Shown here one piece after another: positions 18,337 through 27,968 of a DNA stretch of 64,000 bases. The DNA lies in assembly GCA_017461545.1 (NCBI GenBank), contig JAFTXP010000013.1, positions 29,400 through 93,399 on the forward strand, written 5' to 3'. Numbering within the stretch: the first letter of the stretch is position 1; each line of letters begins with the position of its first letter. Position numbers and translations under genes: made by a program. The stretch is from Clostridia bacterium (GTDB taxonomy: Bacteria > Bacillota > Clostridia > UBA1212). Under the pieces are notes generated by a model. The model had not been told where the DNA came from. It did not search any database and worked only from the letters and a program-made list of their open reading frames with translations.

Positions 18337-20346
18337 TTATTTTTTCTTCTTTGCACCGGAGCTTTTTCTCGCGGCAGACGCGTTTGCTTTTGTATTTCTT
18401 CTGCCTGCCGGTTTTGCAGACTGCTTTGAAGCCGTTTTCTTTCTTGACGCTGTCACTTTTGTAACAGGTTTTCCGGCTTGATTTTTGCCGTGTCTGACAG
18501 GCGAGGAGTTGCTCTGCGCTTTCGTTTTTTCTCTGCCGAAATTTTCTATCTTTCTCGGCGGTATAAGACAGTTGCGCCCGAAACCTATGAGGTCCTGCCT
18601 TCCGGCTTTTATGAGAGCTTCGCGCACAAGATAGTAGTTTTCGGGAATATTGTACTGAATCAAAGCCCTTTGCATTGCCTTGTCGTGCGGCGTTTTTGCG
18701 ACAAATACTTTTTTCATCGTTCTCGGGTCAAGCTCCGTGTAGTACATGCATGTACTGGCTGTGAACGGTGTGGGGTAGAAGTCCTGAACCTGCTCGGGAT
18801 GATGTCCCGTTTTCTTTATATAAAGGGCAAGTTCTATTGCATCATCAAGCGTTGAGCCGGGATGCGAGGACATGAGGTACGGTACTACGTACTGTTTTTT
18901 ACCGGTAGCTCCATTTGCTTTGTCAAACTTCTTCAAAAATGCTGTATAGACAGCGTTTGACGGCTTGCCCATGAGCTTTAAGACATTGTCCGAAACGTGT
19001 TCGGGTGCAACTCGTAACTGTCCGCTGATATGGTGCTCGACAAGCTCTTTGAGAAATGTGTTGTTCTTGTCAGCCAAAAGGTAGTCAAACCTTATTCCGG
19101 AACGGATAAACACTTTTTTAACCTTCGGTATGCTTCTGAGTTTTCTGAGTAGTTCCACATAGTCGCTGTGATCCGCAATCATATTTTTGCAGGGCGTGGG
19201 AAAAAGGCACATTTTGTTTTTGCATGTGCCGCTTTTTAACTGTTTTTTGCAAGCAGGCTGTCTGAAGTTTGCGGTAGGGCCGCCCACATCATGAATATAT
19301 CCCTTAAAGTCCTTGTCCTGTGTGTATTTAACTGCTTCTTCAATTATTGACTTATGACTTCTTGTCTGCACGATTCTTCCCTGATGGAATGCGATGGCAC
19401 AAAAGCTGCACGAGCCGAAACAGCCTCTGTTGCTTGTTATACTGAATTTTACTTCTTCAAGTGCCGGTACTCCTCCGAATGCATCGTACGAAGGGTGTGC
19501 GCGTCTGGTGTAAGGCAGGTCGTGTGACTCGTCCATTTCCTCTGTTGTGAGAGGCTTCTGCGGAGGATTCTGAACTACGATACTTCCGTCCGGATATTTT
19601 TCTGTCAATATTTTTGCCGTAAAGGGATCGGTGTTTGCCTCCTGTATTGAAAAGCTTTCTGCAAATTTTCTTTTGCTTTCCGTTATCTCTTTGAATGACG
19701 GCAGAGTGATATAATCGGTCAGATTTTCAAGCGACCTTGTTTTATATACAGAGCCTGCAATGAATGTGATATCTTTTATTGACAGCCCCGATGCAAGTGC
19801 GTCAGCCAGTTCTATTATGCTTCTTTCGCCCATGCCGTAAAGTACGAGGTCTGCCTGCGAGTCTAAAATTACGGAGCGTTTTACGGTGTCAGACCAATAA
19901 TCGTAGTGTGCAAGTCTGCGAAGGCTTGCTTCGACGCCGCCCAATATAATGGGTGCGTTTTTGTAAGCCTGTCTTATGAGGTTGCAGTAAACCGTGGCCG
20001 CATAGTCGGGTCTTTTCCCTATTACGCCTCCCGGCGTGTAGGCATCGCTGTTCCGGCGCTTTTTTGCGACGGTGTAATGATTTACCATCGAATCCATATT
20101 GCCGCTCATAACCAGAAAGCCGAGCCTGGGCATTCCGAAGACTTTTACGCTGTTTTTGTCTTTCCAGTCGGGTTGTGAGATTATACCCACCCGATAGCCG
20201 TGTGAGTCAAGCATACGGCTGATAATGGCATGGCCGAATGAAGGATGATCTACGTATGCGTCCCCTATGACGTACACAAAGTCAACCTCATTCCATCCTC
20301 TTTCTTTCATATCTTCGGCGTTTATCGGCAAAAATTCGTTTTTCAT
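18337..20346 (-). CDS. YgiQ-family radical SAM protein
   Basis: 669 residues. A B12-binding-like N-terminal region (DFVYVIGDAYVDHPSFGHA) precedes the radical SAM site CFGSCSFC (about residues 306-313), followed by the family block DVGGPTANF and a C-terminal extension with YTPFTASTCMYYTELDP-type sequence. The last 65 residues are rich in Lys, Ala and Ser and end in KKKK. The function of YgiQ proteins is not established. The ATG at 20346 begins MKNEFLPINAEDMKERGW like other members; the GTG at 20397 would add an untypical stretch. Neither start has a strong SD. Confidence 0.9.
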   Translation of the reverse strand: MKNEFLPINAEDMKERGWNEVDFVYVIGDAYVDHPSFGHAIISRMLDSHGYRVGIISQPDWKDKNSVKVFGMPRLGFLVMSGNMDSMVNHYTVAKKRRNSDAYTPGGVIGKRPDYAATVYCNLIRQAYKNAPIILGGVEASLRRLAHYDYWSDTVKRSVILDSQADLVLYGMGERSIIELADALASGLSIKDITFIAGSVYKTRSLENLTDYITLPSFKEITESKRKFAESFSIQEANTDPFTAKILTEKYPDGSIVVQNPPQKPLTTEEMDESHDLPYTRRAHPSYDAFGGVPALEEVKFSITSNRGCFGSCSFCAIAFHQGRIVQTRSHKSIIEEAVKYTQDKDFKGYIHDVGGPTANFRQPACKKQLKSGTCKNKMCLFPTPCKNMIADHSDYVELLRKLRSIPKVKKVFIRSGIRFDYLLADKNNTFLKELVEHHISGQLRVAPEHVSDNVLKLMGKPSNAVYTAFLKKFDKANGATGKKQYVVPYLMSSHPGSTLDDAIELALYIKKTGHHPEQVQDFYPTPFTASTCMYYTELDPRTMKKVFVAKTPHDKAMQRALIQYNIPENYYLVREALIKAGRQDLIGFGRNCLIPPRKIENFGREKTKAQSNSSPVRHGKNQAGKPVTKVTASRKKTASKQSAKPAGRRNTKANASAARKSSGAKKKK

Positions 20347-20417
20347 ATTTTTCTCTGTTTTTCTCTGCTTTTCTGTATTGTATCTGCCGCGTGACACGCG
20401 GCAGTGTTTTTATCGAA

Positions 20418-20497
20418 GCGTCGGCGGCTTCTGCACCTTGGCGGAGCCGCCGACGCCTCCATTATAACAAATGCGGCTGCTTTTTCAAAGCAGCCGC
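20418..20497 (-). terminator. Two hairpins between rnj and ygiQ
   Basis: GCGGCTGC/GCAGCCGC (20473-20497) and GCGTCGGCGGCT/AGCCGCCGACGC (20418-20456) are strong stems read in the minus direction after rnj. T runs are weak, so they may attenuate or protect rather than fully terminate. Confidence 0.55.
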
Positions 20498-20518
20498 AGC
20501 CATTATGTAACTTTTTTA

Positions 20519-22264
20519 TCAATCAGATACGATTTCATCGGATGTATTTTCCTCAGGAATCAATTCCGGTAAAACATTTTTTCCGTTAACCTCCATTATA
20601 ACCGGGAGAATCATCGGATTACGCTTTGTTTTTTCGTAAACATAGTCGTGAACAGCATCTCTGATCATTGTTTTCTTAAGTGTCCAGTCGTGACGCTTTC
20701 TCATGTCCTCTGTCTTTTCGAGAGCATTGATAGTGACTTCGCGGATATTCGTGATTATGTCTTCGGACTCTCTCATGTAGACAAAGCCTCTCGAAATAAC
20801 GTCGGGTCCGGAAATAACTTTTCCGGTGTCGGAGAGGATAGAAAGAACGATTATTATAAGTCCGTCTGTTGCAAGATGTCTTCTGTCACGGAGAACTATA
20901 TTTCCTACGTCACCTACGCCGAGACCGTCTACCAGGACATTGCCTGCTTCGACACGTTCTGCGATGCTTGCATGGTCACCGTCTTTGAACTCGAGAACTG
21001 CGCCGTTTTCTGTTATGAAGATATTTTCATCGGGCATACCGAGCTTTTTGGCTATGTTTGCATGATGAATAAGATGTCTGTGCTCTCCATGTACGGGCAT
21101 AAAGTATTTAGGCTTTATAATCGTGTGAATGAGCTTTAACTCTTCTTCGCATGCGTGTCCCGAAACGTGTACTTCCGCAAGAGCTTTGTATATTACATTA
21201 GCTCCTTTCTTGAAAAGATCATCAATAACTTTTGCAATTGACTTTTCGTTGCCCGGAATAGGGCTCGCCGAAATAATTACAGTATCGGTAGGGTAAATCT
21301 CAACCTGATTATGTGTAGCATTTGCCATTCTTGTAAGTGCTGACATCGCCTCTCCCTGGCTGCCGGTTGTGATGATTATCAATTCGTTTGCAGGATAGTT
21401 ATCAATTTCTTCTACAGGGATAATAACGTCCTCTGTGTTCTCCATATAACCGATACTTGTGGCAACATCAACAATATTTACCATGCTTCGTCCGCATATT
21501 ACACATTTTCTGCCGAGATCTTTGGCAATATTTACTATCTGCTGAACTCTGTGAATGTTGGACGAGAAGGTTGCAACGATAATTCTTCCTTCTATTTTTA
21601 CAAAAAGATCCTCAAATGTTTTACCTACTGTTCGTTCGGACATTGTGAATCCTTTTTTCTCTGCGTTTGTACTGTCTGCCATAAGCAGGAGAACTCCGCG
21701 TTCTCCAAGTTCAGCCATTCTCATAAGATCAATAGGCTCATTGTCGACAGGTGTATAGTCGACCTTAAAGTCGCCTGTATGAATTACAAGACCTGCCGGA
21801 GTTGTAATGGCAAGAGCGCAGGCATCTGCAATACTGTGGTTTGTTCGGATAAACTCTACCGCAAAGTCGCCTTTTATAATCATATCTCCGTATTTTACAA
21901 CTTCGAGCGTTGCCGAACTGCCCAAGCCTGATTCGTCAAGTTTTTTCTGTACCAATGCCAATGTAAATTCTGTTCCGTAGATAGGCACATTAATACTTTT
22001 AAGAAAATAAGGAAGCGCGCCTATATGGTCTTCGTGACCGTGCGTGAGAACAACAGCTTTTACCTTATCTTTTCTTGCAAGCAAATATGTGAAATCCGGA
22101 ATAACTGCATCAATACCCGGCATGTCATCTTCAGGAAATGCAATACCTACATCGATAATGATAATATCATTATCAGATTCGAATGCAGTCATATTCTTTC
22201 CTATTTCACCCAATCCGCCGAGCGGAATAATTCTTAAATTTTTACTTTTAACCTTTGTTATCAT
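20519..22264 (-). CDS. rnj: Ribonuclease J
   Basis: 581 residues of the metallo-beta-lactamase/beta-CASP family. The zinc-binding motif THGHEDH (H75, H77, D79, H80) and a later HTGDFKVD block are present. The beta-CASP region and the C-terminal domain ending near NPMILPVIMEVN follow. RNase J is an endo- and 5'-3' exoribonuclease central to mRNA decay and rRNA processing in Gram-positives. The ATG at 22264 has GAAGGGG 6 nt upstream. The upstream ATG at 22279 overlaps that SD and is rejected. A promoter lies at 22510-22537, giving a leader of about 240 nt. Confidence 0.93.
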   Translation of the reverse strand: MITKVKSKNLRIIPLGGLGEIGKNMTAFESDNDIIIIDVGIAFPEDDMPGIDAVIPDFTYLLARKDKVKAVVLTHGHEDHIGALPYFLKSINVPIYGTEFTLALVQKKLDESGLGSSATLEVVKYGDMIIKGDFAVEFIRTNHSIADACALAITTPAGLVIHTGDFKVDYTPVDNEPIDLMRMAELGERGVLLLMADSTNAEKKGFTMSERTVGKTFEDLFVKIEGRIIVATFSSNIHRVQQIVNIAKDLGRKCVICGRSMVNIVDVATSIGYMENTEDVIIPVEEIDNYPANELIIITTGSQGEAMSALTRMANATHNQVEIYPTDTVIISASPIPGNEKSIAKVIDDLFKKGANVIYKALAEVHVSGHACEEELKLIHTIIKPKYFMPVHGEHRHLIHHANIAKKLGMPDENIFITENGAVLEFKDGDHASIAERVEAGNVLVDGLGVGDVGNIVLRDRRHLATDGLIIIVLSILSDTGKVISGPDVISRGFVYMRESEDIITNIREVTINALEKTEDMRKRHDWTLKKTMIRDAVHDYVYEKTKRNPMILPVIMEVNGKNVLPELIPEENTSDEIVSD

Positions 22265-22509
22265 AATTAGCCCCTTCATATCAAACTACAATAGCAGTTT
22301 AGTTAACTAATATATTGTATAGATAAATAGATATTTTATATTTACGAGTTTATAAATTATACTGTTATGATTAATAATACTAAAACACTAAAATCAAGAC
22401 ACAATCACATAAGATGTAATGGTCTGAAAGGTAATACATATAGCAGTGACAACATGTATTCTAACAAAATATGTATAAAATATATAATCACGTAAACTCT
22501 ATTTTCCTA

Positions 22510-22537
22510 AGTATACCACTTTTTTTATTTTAGTAAA
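22510..22537 (-). promoter_or_regulatory. Promoter of rnj
   Basis: Minus strand TTTACT, 16-nt spacer, TATACT. It implies a long 5' untranslated leader of about 240 nt. Confidence 0.5.
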
Positions 22538-22636
22538 CAAAAATTTATGAAAAAAAAAGAAAAATGAACAAAAATAAAATGACGGGAATTATATTCCAAA
22601 AGCTGACAGTATTTCCCGGGAAATGTAAGTTTTTGG

Positions 22637-22665
22637 TTGACTATGCTTTGAACTTAATATAGAAT
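22637..22665 (+). promoter_or_regulatory. Promoter of recA
   Basis: TTGACT, 17-nt spacer, TAGAAT, 33 nt before the recA start. TTTGGAGG provides the ribosome site. Confidence 0.6.
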
Positions 22666-22698
22666 AACTACAAACAAAAGTTTGGAGGTATTCCTATT

Positions 22699-23721
22699 AT
22701 GAGTGATAAAACGGATATGCAGCCTATGAGCGAAAAAAAGAGAGCCCTTGAGGCTGCTATGGCGGTTATAGAGAAGCAGTTCGGTCAGGGAGCGGTTATG
22801 AAGCTCGGTGATAATAAGCATATGAATGTCGAGGTGGTTTCTACAGGTTCTATTGCTATTGACTTTGCTTTAGGTGTAGGAGGATTGCCGAGAGGCCGTA
22901 TTATAGAAATATACGGACCCGAGTCTTCAGGTAAAACTACAGTCGCTCTTCATGCTATTGCCGAGGCACAAAAGATGGGCGGAGAAGCTGCTTTTATAGA
23001 TGCGGAACATGCGCTTGACCCGGTATATGCTAAAGCTTTGGGCGTAGACATAGATAATCTTATTGTTTCACAGCCTGATACCGGAGAGCAGGCTCTGGAG
23101 ATTGCCGAGGCACTTGTCAGAAGCGGAGCCATAGATATCATTGTAGTAGACTCTGTTGCAGCTCTTGTTCCTAAGGCAGAAATTGCAGGCGAGATGGGAG
23201 ATTCACATGTAGGTCTCCATGCACGCCTTATGTCACAGGCTCTCAGGAAACTTTCCGGTGTTATAAACAAATCTAATACTATAGCAATTTTTATTAATCA
23301 GCTTCGTGAGAAAGTCGGAGTTATGTACGGAAATCCTGAGGTTACAACGGGCGGCCGTGCACTCAAATTCTATGCGTCAGTTCGTATGGATATCAGAAAA
23401 GTTGAGGCCATAAAAGAAGGCACTGAGATTATAGGAAATAAGACGAGAGTTAAGATTGTTAAAAACAAAGTTGCGCCGCCTTTTAAAGAGGCTGAGGTGG
23501 ATATTATCTACGGAAAAGGCATCTCGAAAGAAGGTTCGCTTCTCGATGTTGCGGTAAATTACGACATAGTAGCAAAGAGCGGTTCATGGTTCTCGTATAA
23601 CGGTCAGCGTATAGGTCAGGGCCGTGAGACTGTAAAGGCATACCTTCGTGATAATCCTGATGTATTGACTGAGATTGACGAGAAAGTAAGGGCGATAGCT
23701 GCAGAAAAATTGCAGTGCTGA
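22699..23721 (+). CDS. recA: Recombinase RecA
   Basis: 340 residues, standard length. It binds single-stranded DNA and catalyses homologous strand exchange and LexA cleavage. Walker A is GPESSGKT (residues 73-80), Walker B is around IIVVDSV, and the L2 loop includes [25 protein letters not shown] precedes the ATG. It is directly followed by recX, as in many Firmicutes. Confidence 0.98.
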   Translation: MSDKTDMQPMSEKKRALEAAMAVIEKQFGQGAVMKLGDNKHMNVEVVSTGSIAIDFALGVGGLPRGRIIEIYGPESSGKTTVALHAIAEAQKMGGEAAFIDAEHALDPVYAKALGVDIDNLIVSQPDTGEQALEIAEALVRSGAIDIIVVDSVAALVPKAEIAGEMGDSHVGLHARLMSQALRKLSGVINKSNTIAIFINQLREKVGVMYGNPEVTTGGRALKFYASVRMDIRKVEAIKEGTEIIGNKTRVKIVKNKVAPPFKEAEVDIIYGKGISKEGSLLDVAVNYDIVAKSGSWFSYNGQRIGQGRETVKAYLRDNPDVLTEIDEKVRAIAAEKLQC

Positions 23722-23766
23722 AAATTCTGATATAAATAATTACAATGATTTGGTTTACAGAAAACT

Positions 23767-24447
23767 ATGTATAACGGATTAGAAAAAGCAGATGTGGTTG
23801 AGAAAAACGGTGCAGGTGCGGCAGATGGTTGTTTGCAGGTTTTATCGTATACTGTTTCCGATGAGAAAAAAGAAATATACACGGTAAGTTTAAACAACGG
23901 TGCAGTCCTTGATCTGACTGCTGAAGAGTTTTTCGAGAACTCTATGTATGATTCTGATATTCCTCTGAGCATCAGCTTTGATGATTTGATATTTAATATT
24001 TATTCAAAGCGTGCATTTTATGAAAGTGTGCGCTTTGTTTTATTTGCGAAAAAAACAGTATCGCAGGTCAGGGATCATCTGACGGATCTGGGCTATGATG
24101 AAAGTTGTATAGAATTTGCAGTAAATTCTCTTAAAGAAGAGGGTTATCTGGATGACTTCGCATATGCGAAAAAGTTTATAAAGAAAGCGGTAGATTCACG
24201 GATTGTTTCTTGCAGAATGATAATTTGTGAGTTAAAACAGAAGGGAATCACGGAAGAAATTGTACGTGTTTGTCTTGATGAATTAGACATAGATGATTAT
24301 ACTTTGGCTCAGAAGGCTGTTGCCAAGAAAAAAACATTGGGTGTCACGGACACGATAAAGATTCGCCGTTTTCTTGCCGGAAAGGGCTTTTCAGGTGATG
24401 CTGTGAGACAGGCGATAGGTTCTGATATATTTGACGAAAATATTTAA
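23767..24447 (+). CDS. recX: Regulatory protein RecX
   Basis: 226 residues with an N-terminal strand-rich segment and then the three-helix repeats of RecX: AKKTVSQVRDHLTDLGY, VNSLKEEGYLDDFAYAKKFI and RFLAGKGFSGDAVRQAI. RecX modulates RecA filaments. It lies 45 nt downstream of recA. The start ATG lacks a clear SD, so the exact N-terminus is uncertain. Confidence 0.88.
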   Translation: MYNGLEKADVVEKNGAGAADGCLQVLSYTVSDEKKEIYTVSLNNGAVLDLTAEEFFENSMYDSDIPLSISFDDLIFNIYSKRAFYESVRFVLFAKKTVSQVRDHLTDLGYDESCIEFAVNSLKEEGYLDDFAYAKKFIKKAVDSRIVSCRMIICELKQKGITEEIVRVCLDELDIDDYTLAQKAVAKKKTLGVTDTIKIRRFLAGKGFSGDAVRQAIGSDIFDENI

Positions 24448-24468
24448 TATTAAAGTGGGGATTTCCTG

Positions 24469-25845
24469 ATGGATTCAGAAAAAATTTACAAAAACAGTTC
24501 GGAAGAATCAGCAGAAACAATTTCGGTCGGAATGATTTCTTTAGGTTGCGCAAAAAACAGGGTGGACTCTGAAATTATGCTGGGACTACTGAGAGGTTCA
24601 GATTACAAGATTACTGCCGACCCGTCACTTGCTGATGTTATTGTAATAAATACATGCGGATTTATAGAGAGTGCTAAACAGGAAGCTATTGATACAATAT
24701 TAGAAATGGCAGAATATAAAACAACCGGAAAGTGTAAGAAGCTTATTGTCACAGGATGTCTTTCTGAACGTTATGCGAAAGAAATTGAGGAAGCTTTGCC
24801 GGAGGTCGATGCGATAATCGGTATCGGCGGATATGACCGTATATGCGAAGCCATCGAGACTGATTCGGAAAACAAATATGTATATACAGAAAAAAACCAT
24901 TCTATAGAATATCTTAATTCAGACAGAATACTCACTACCCCTTCGGGCAGTGCATATCTGAAAGTTGCAGAAGGATGTGACAATAGATGTGCGTATTGTG
25001 CAATTCCTTCGATAAGGGGACCGTTCCGCAGCAGAAGCCTTGATGACATATTGCATGAGGCAAAAACTTTGTCTGAAAGCGGCATAAAAGAACTTGTTAT
25101 TGTAGCACAGGACACTACTCGCTACGGCAAGGACTTGTCCGAAAGCGGCGAGCCAATGCTCGGTGTTTTACTCAGAAAGCTTAATGAAATAGAAAATATC
25201 AGGTGGATAAGACTGTTATATTTATATCCTGATGAAATAACGGAAGACGTTTTTTCTGCACTGAAAGAATGCGAAAAAGTTTTACCTTATATAGATTTGC
25301 CGTTGCAACATGTGTCTGACAGTGTGCTTTCCCGTATGAATCGCAGGGGAAGCGGTACGCTTATCAGGGATATTATAAAAAGATTTCGCAGTCAGTTGCC
25401 GGGTTGTGTTATAAGAACATCTTTGATTACCGGATTTCCGGGAGAGACAGAGGATGATCACAAAGAACTTGCAGCTTTTTTGGAGGAGATGCAGCTTGAC
25501 AGAGTAGGTATATTTACGTACTCAAAAGAACACGGTACAGAAGCTTATAAGATGAAGCCTCAGATAAAGAAAAGCATAAAAGAAAAACGGTATGACGAGT
25601 TGATGAGTATACAGCGTGTTATTTCGCAGAGGAAAAATACAGAGCGAATAGGAAAAATATACGATGTTTTAGTAGAAGATATCGCAGATGACGGACTGTT
25701 TTACATAGGAAGAAGTTATGCGGAAGCTCCTGAGGAGGACGGAAATATCTACTTTACTGCCAATGACGAAATCAGTATAGGTGATATAGTAAAAGTGCGA
25801 ATCCTTATAGCCGAGGATTATGATTTGACAGGCGAACAAGTTTAG
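24469..25845 (+). CDS. rimO: Ribosomal protein S12 methylthiotransferase RimO
   Basis: 458 residues. This MTTase-family radical SAM enzyme adds a methylthio group to an Asp of S12. The N-terminal UPF0004 domain carries SLGCAKNRVDSE and VINTCGFI with cluster-binding Cys. The SAM site CDNRCAYC stands near residue 170. A C-terminal TRAM domain covers the last 60 residues. The CAKNRVDSE wording and SAKQEAIDTI favour RimO over MiaB. GTGGGG precedes the ATG, 21 nt after recX. Confidence 0.94.
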   Translation: MDSEKIYKNSSEESAETISVGMISLGCAKNRVDSEIMLGLLRGSDYKITADPSLADVIVINTCGFIESAKQEAIDTILEMAEYKTTGKCKKLIVTGCLSERYAKEIEEALPEVDAIIGIGGYDRICEAIETDSENKYVYTEKNHSIEYLNSDRILTTPSGSAYLKVAEGCDNRCAYCAIPSIRGPFRSRSLDDILHEAKTLSESGIKELVIVAQDTTRYGKDLSESGEPMLGVLLRKLNEIENIRWIRLLYLYPDEITEDVFSALKECEKVLPYIDLPLQHVSDSVLSRMNRRGSGTLIRDIIKRFRSQLPGCVIRTSLITGFPGETEDDHKELAAFLEEMQLDRVGIFTYSKEHGTEAYKMKPQIKKSIKEKRYDELMSIQRVISQRKNTERIGKIYDVLVEDIADDGLFYIGRSYAEAPEEDGNIYFTANDEISIGDIVKVRILIAEDYDLTGEQV

Positions 25846-25893
25846 ACTAAAATACAAAATTGAGACTATATATAATATCAAAGGAGTTTTGAT

Positions 25894-26484
25894 ATGAATT
25901 TACCGAACAAGCTGACAGTTCTCAGAATTATAATGATTCCTGTCTTCATGATATTTGCATTTCCCTATCCGGATTGGTTTCCTTTCGTTTCGGAGATGGC
26001 GTGGTTTATAAAATGCAAAGATATAGTGGCATTTACTGTTTTTGTTGTAGCGTCGATTACTGATTTCCTTGACGGATATATTGCGAGAAAAAACAATCTC
26101 GTAACAGATTTCGGAAAATTCCTTGATCCTATTGCAGATAAGCTTTTGGTTACGGCGTCACTTTTGTCTCTTGCAAAAGTGAGTGATGCATATGTCTGGG
26201 CAACGATGATTATACTTATAAGAGAATTTGTTGTTACGGGCATAAGGCTTGTGGCTGCCGGAAAAGGTGTTGTTATAGCTGCAGGAAAGATGGGCAAGCT
26301 AAAGACTGCAACTCAGATGATTGCTATTTCAGTATTGCTGTTTGCTCCTGTTCTGCCGGTTGGAATAATACGTACAACAATATTTCTTGTAGGAAATATC
26401 GTGATGGCTGTTTCAGTTTTGTTGACAATTATTTCCGGGGTAGAGTACATATACCAAAACAGATCACTTTTAGAGTCCAAATAA
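25894..26484 (+). CDS. pgsA: CDP-diacylglycerol-glycerol-3-phosphate 3-phosphatidyltransferase
   Basis: 196 residues. The CDP-alcohol phosphotransferase signature D-G-x2-A-R-x8-G-x3-D-x3-D is visible as DFLDGYIARKNN followed by FGKFLDPIADK. Several membrane helices surround it. It makes phosphatidylglycerol phosphate for membrane phospholipids. The start MNLPNKLTVLRI is typical. The gene lies between rimO and plsX, a lipid-linked neighbourhood. Confidence 0.95.
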   Translation: MNLPNKLTVLRIIMIPVFMIFAFPYPDWFPFVSEMAWFIKCKDIVAFTVFVVASITDFLDGYIARKNNLVTDFGKFLDPIADKLLVTASLLSLAKVSDAYVWATMIILIREFVVTGIRLVAAGKGVVIAAGKMGKLKTATQMIAISVLLFAPVLPVGIIRTTIFLVGNIVMAVSVLLTIISGVEYIYQNRSLLESK

Positions 26485-26500
26485 GGAAAGGTATTTTATT

Positions 26501-27526
26501 ATGATGGTACTTGTGGATGCCATGGGAGGAGATAATGCTCCTGAGGCTGTCGTTAAAGGCTGTGTAGATGCTTTAAATGAAGAGACCGGATTCAGTATAA
26601 CTCTTATCGGAGATCGTCCTTCTATAGAAAAAGTTCTGGTAAATGAGAAATATGATAAAAACAGACTTTTTATCCGTCATACATCAGAGGTTATAACTAA
26701 TGATGATGTTCCTACTAAGGCGATAAGGTCTAAGCCTGATTCATCTCTTGTAGTCGGATTTAATATGCTTAAAGAGAAAGAGGGCAATGTCTTTATTTCG
26801 GCAGGCAGCAGCGGCGCGCTTCTGGCAGCATCTGTCATGATTCTTAAAAGAATAAAAGGCGTTGAAAGACCGGCAGTGGGCTCTGTTATACCTACAAAAA
26901 AAGGCAAACTGCTATTGCTTGATTCAGGTCTTAATCATACATGCAGAGCCGGCCACTATGTTCAGTTCGGATATTTGGGTGCGGCATATATGAAATCTGC
27001 ATTTGGCATAGATAATCCTCGTGTAGGACTGATAAATATCGGTACAGAAGACGAAAAGGGTACGGATGTTGTACGTGAAGCCAACGTAATGCTCAGAGAG
27101 TCCCGCTTAAATTACGTAGGCAATATAGAGAGCCGCGATTTATTTGATGGTATAACGGATATTGCAGTTACAGACGGTTTTACGGGCAATGTTATATTGA
27201 AACTTATAGAAGGTGCATCTTCTTTCTTTTTTGGAGAGATAAAGGATGTTCTTTATGAGAATTTTAAATCAAAAATGGCCGCTTTGATGCTAAAGAAGGG
27301 ATTGGCTAAATTCAAAAAGAAGATTGATCCGGATGTGAACGGCGGCGCTCCTATTTTAGGTATTGACGGCCTTGTTATAAAAAGCCACGGCAGTTCTAAA
27401 GCACGGACAATAAAATATGTGGTGCTTAAGGCTAAAGTACTGGCAGAAAGTAATTTTATAGAAGAATTGAAGCATGATTTTTTGACAGTTCCAAAAGAAA
27501 ATTCTTCTGAAAATGCGGATTCGTAA
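26501..27526 (+). CDS. plsX: Phosphate acyltransferase PlsX
   Basis: 341 residues, the normal length. It converts acyl-ACP to acyl-phosphate, the first step of the PlsX/PlsY route to phosphatidic acid. Recognised by VDAMGGDNAP at the start, SAGSSGALLA, INIGTEDEKG and VTDGFTGNV. The acyl carrier protein gene is next downstream. AAAGG precedes two consecutive ATGs; I used the first. Confidence 0.96.
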   Translation: MMVLVDAMGGDNAPEAVVKGCVDALNEETGFSITLIGDRPSIEKVLVNEKYDKNRLFIRHTSEVITNDDVPTKAIRSKPDSSLVVGFNMLKEKEGNVFISAGSSGALLAASVMILKRIKGVERPAVGSVIPTKKGKLLLLDSGLNHTCRAGHYVQFGYLGAAYMKSAFGIDNPRVGLINIGTEDEKGTDVVREANVMLRESRLNYVGNIESRDLFDGITDIAVTDGFTGNVILKLIEGASSFFFGEIKDVLYENFKSKMAALMLKKGLAKFKKKIDPDVNGGAPILGIDGLVIKSHGSSKARTIKYVVLKAKVLAESNFIEELKHDFLTVPKENSSENADS

Positions 27527-27601
27527 TATTTTATTAAATACATAATAGAATAGTTATATAAAAATTAACAAAATTGAAATTATGATCTAATAAAATTTTT
27601 C

Positions 27602-27628
27602 TTGACTTTTTAAGTCTGTTTATATGAT
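27602..27628 (+). promoter_or_regulatory. Possible promoter of acpP
   Basis: TTGACT and TATGAT are 15 nt apart, shorter than the ideal spacer, within a very AT-rich 149-nt gap after plsX. A weak call. No FapR-like palindrome was found. Confidence 0.35.
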
Positions 27629-27675
27629 ACTTTTATAGATAGATTTAATATAAATTTGAAAGGGGTATTCCTAAT

Positions 27676-27900
27676 ATGTTAGATAAAGTTGCAAAAATTG
27701 TTGCAGAACAGCTTGGTGTAGAAGAGAGTAGTATTACTCCCGAATCTTCGATTATTGATGATTTAGGTGCAGATTCTCTGGATATTGTAGAGCTTATAAT
27801 GGCTTTCGAGCAGGAGTTTAATATTGAAATTCCTGATGAGACAGCAGAAAAAATCACTACAATCGGTGATGTACTCGATTATATAAACTCAGTAAAATAA
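27676..27900 (+). CDS. acpP: Acyl carrier protein
   Basis: 74 residues, acidic, all-helical. The phosphopantetheine attachment serine is in [12 protein letters not shown]. The N-terminus is [12 protein letters not shown] and the end is YINSVK. It carries growing acyl chains in fatty acid synthesis and delivers them to PlsX, encoded just upstream. AAAGGGG precedes the ATG. Confidence 0.97.
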   Translation: MLDKVAKIVAEQLGVEESSITPESSIIDDLGADSLDIVELIMAFEQEFNIEIPDETAEKITTIGDVLDYINSVK

Positions 27901-27968
27901 TTTTTATTGATATGACTCGTTAAACATAGGTCTTTTATAATTTGTTTTACTGCAAGGGAGATAGTATT

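Larger units (their letters stand above)
22265..22698. other. Divergent intergenic region between rnj and recA
   Basis: About 430 nt, AT-rich, containing the two divergent promoters listed separately. The rnj leader (22265-22505) shows no clear strong hairpin. I did not find a Bacillus-type LexA box before recA. Confidence 0.6.

Noticed and set aside
22600..22698. SOS (LexA) box before recA
   Set aside because: No match to the Bacillus-type GAAC-N4-GTTC pattern was found; only an ordinary sigma-A promoter.
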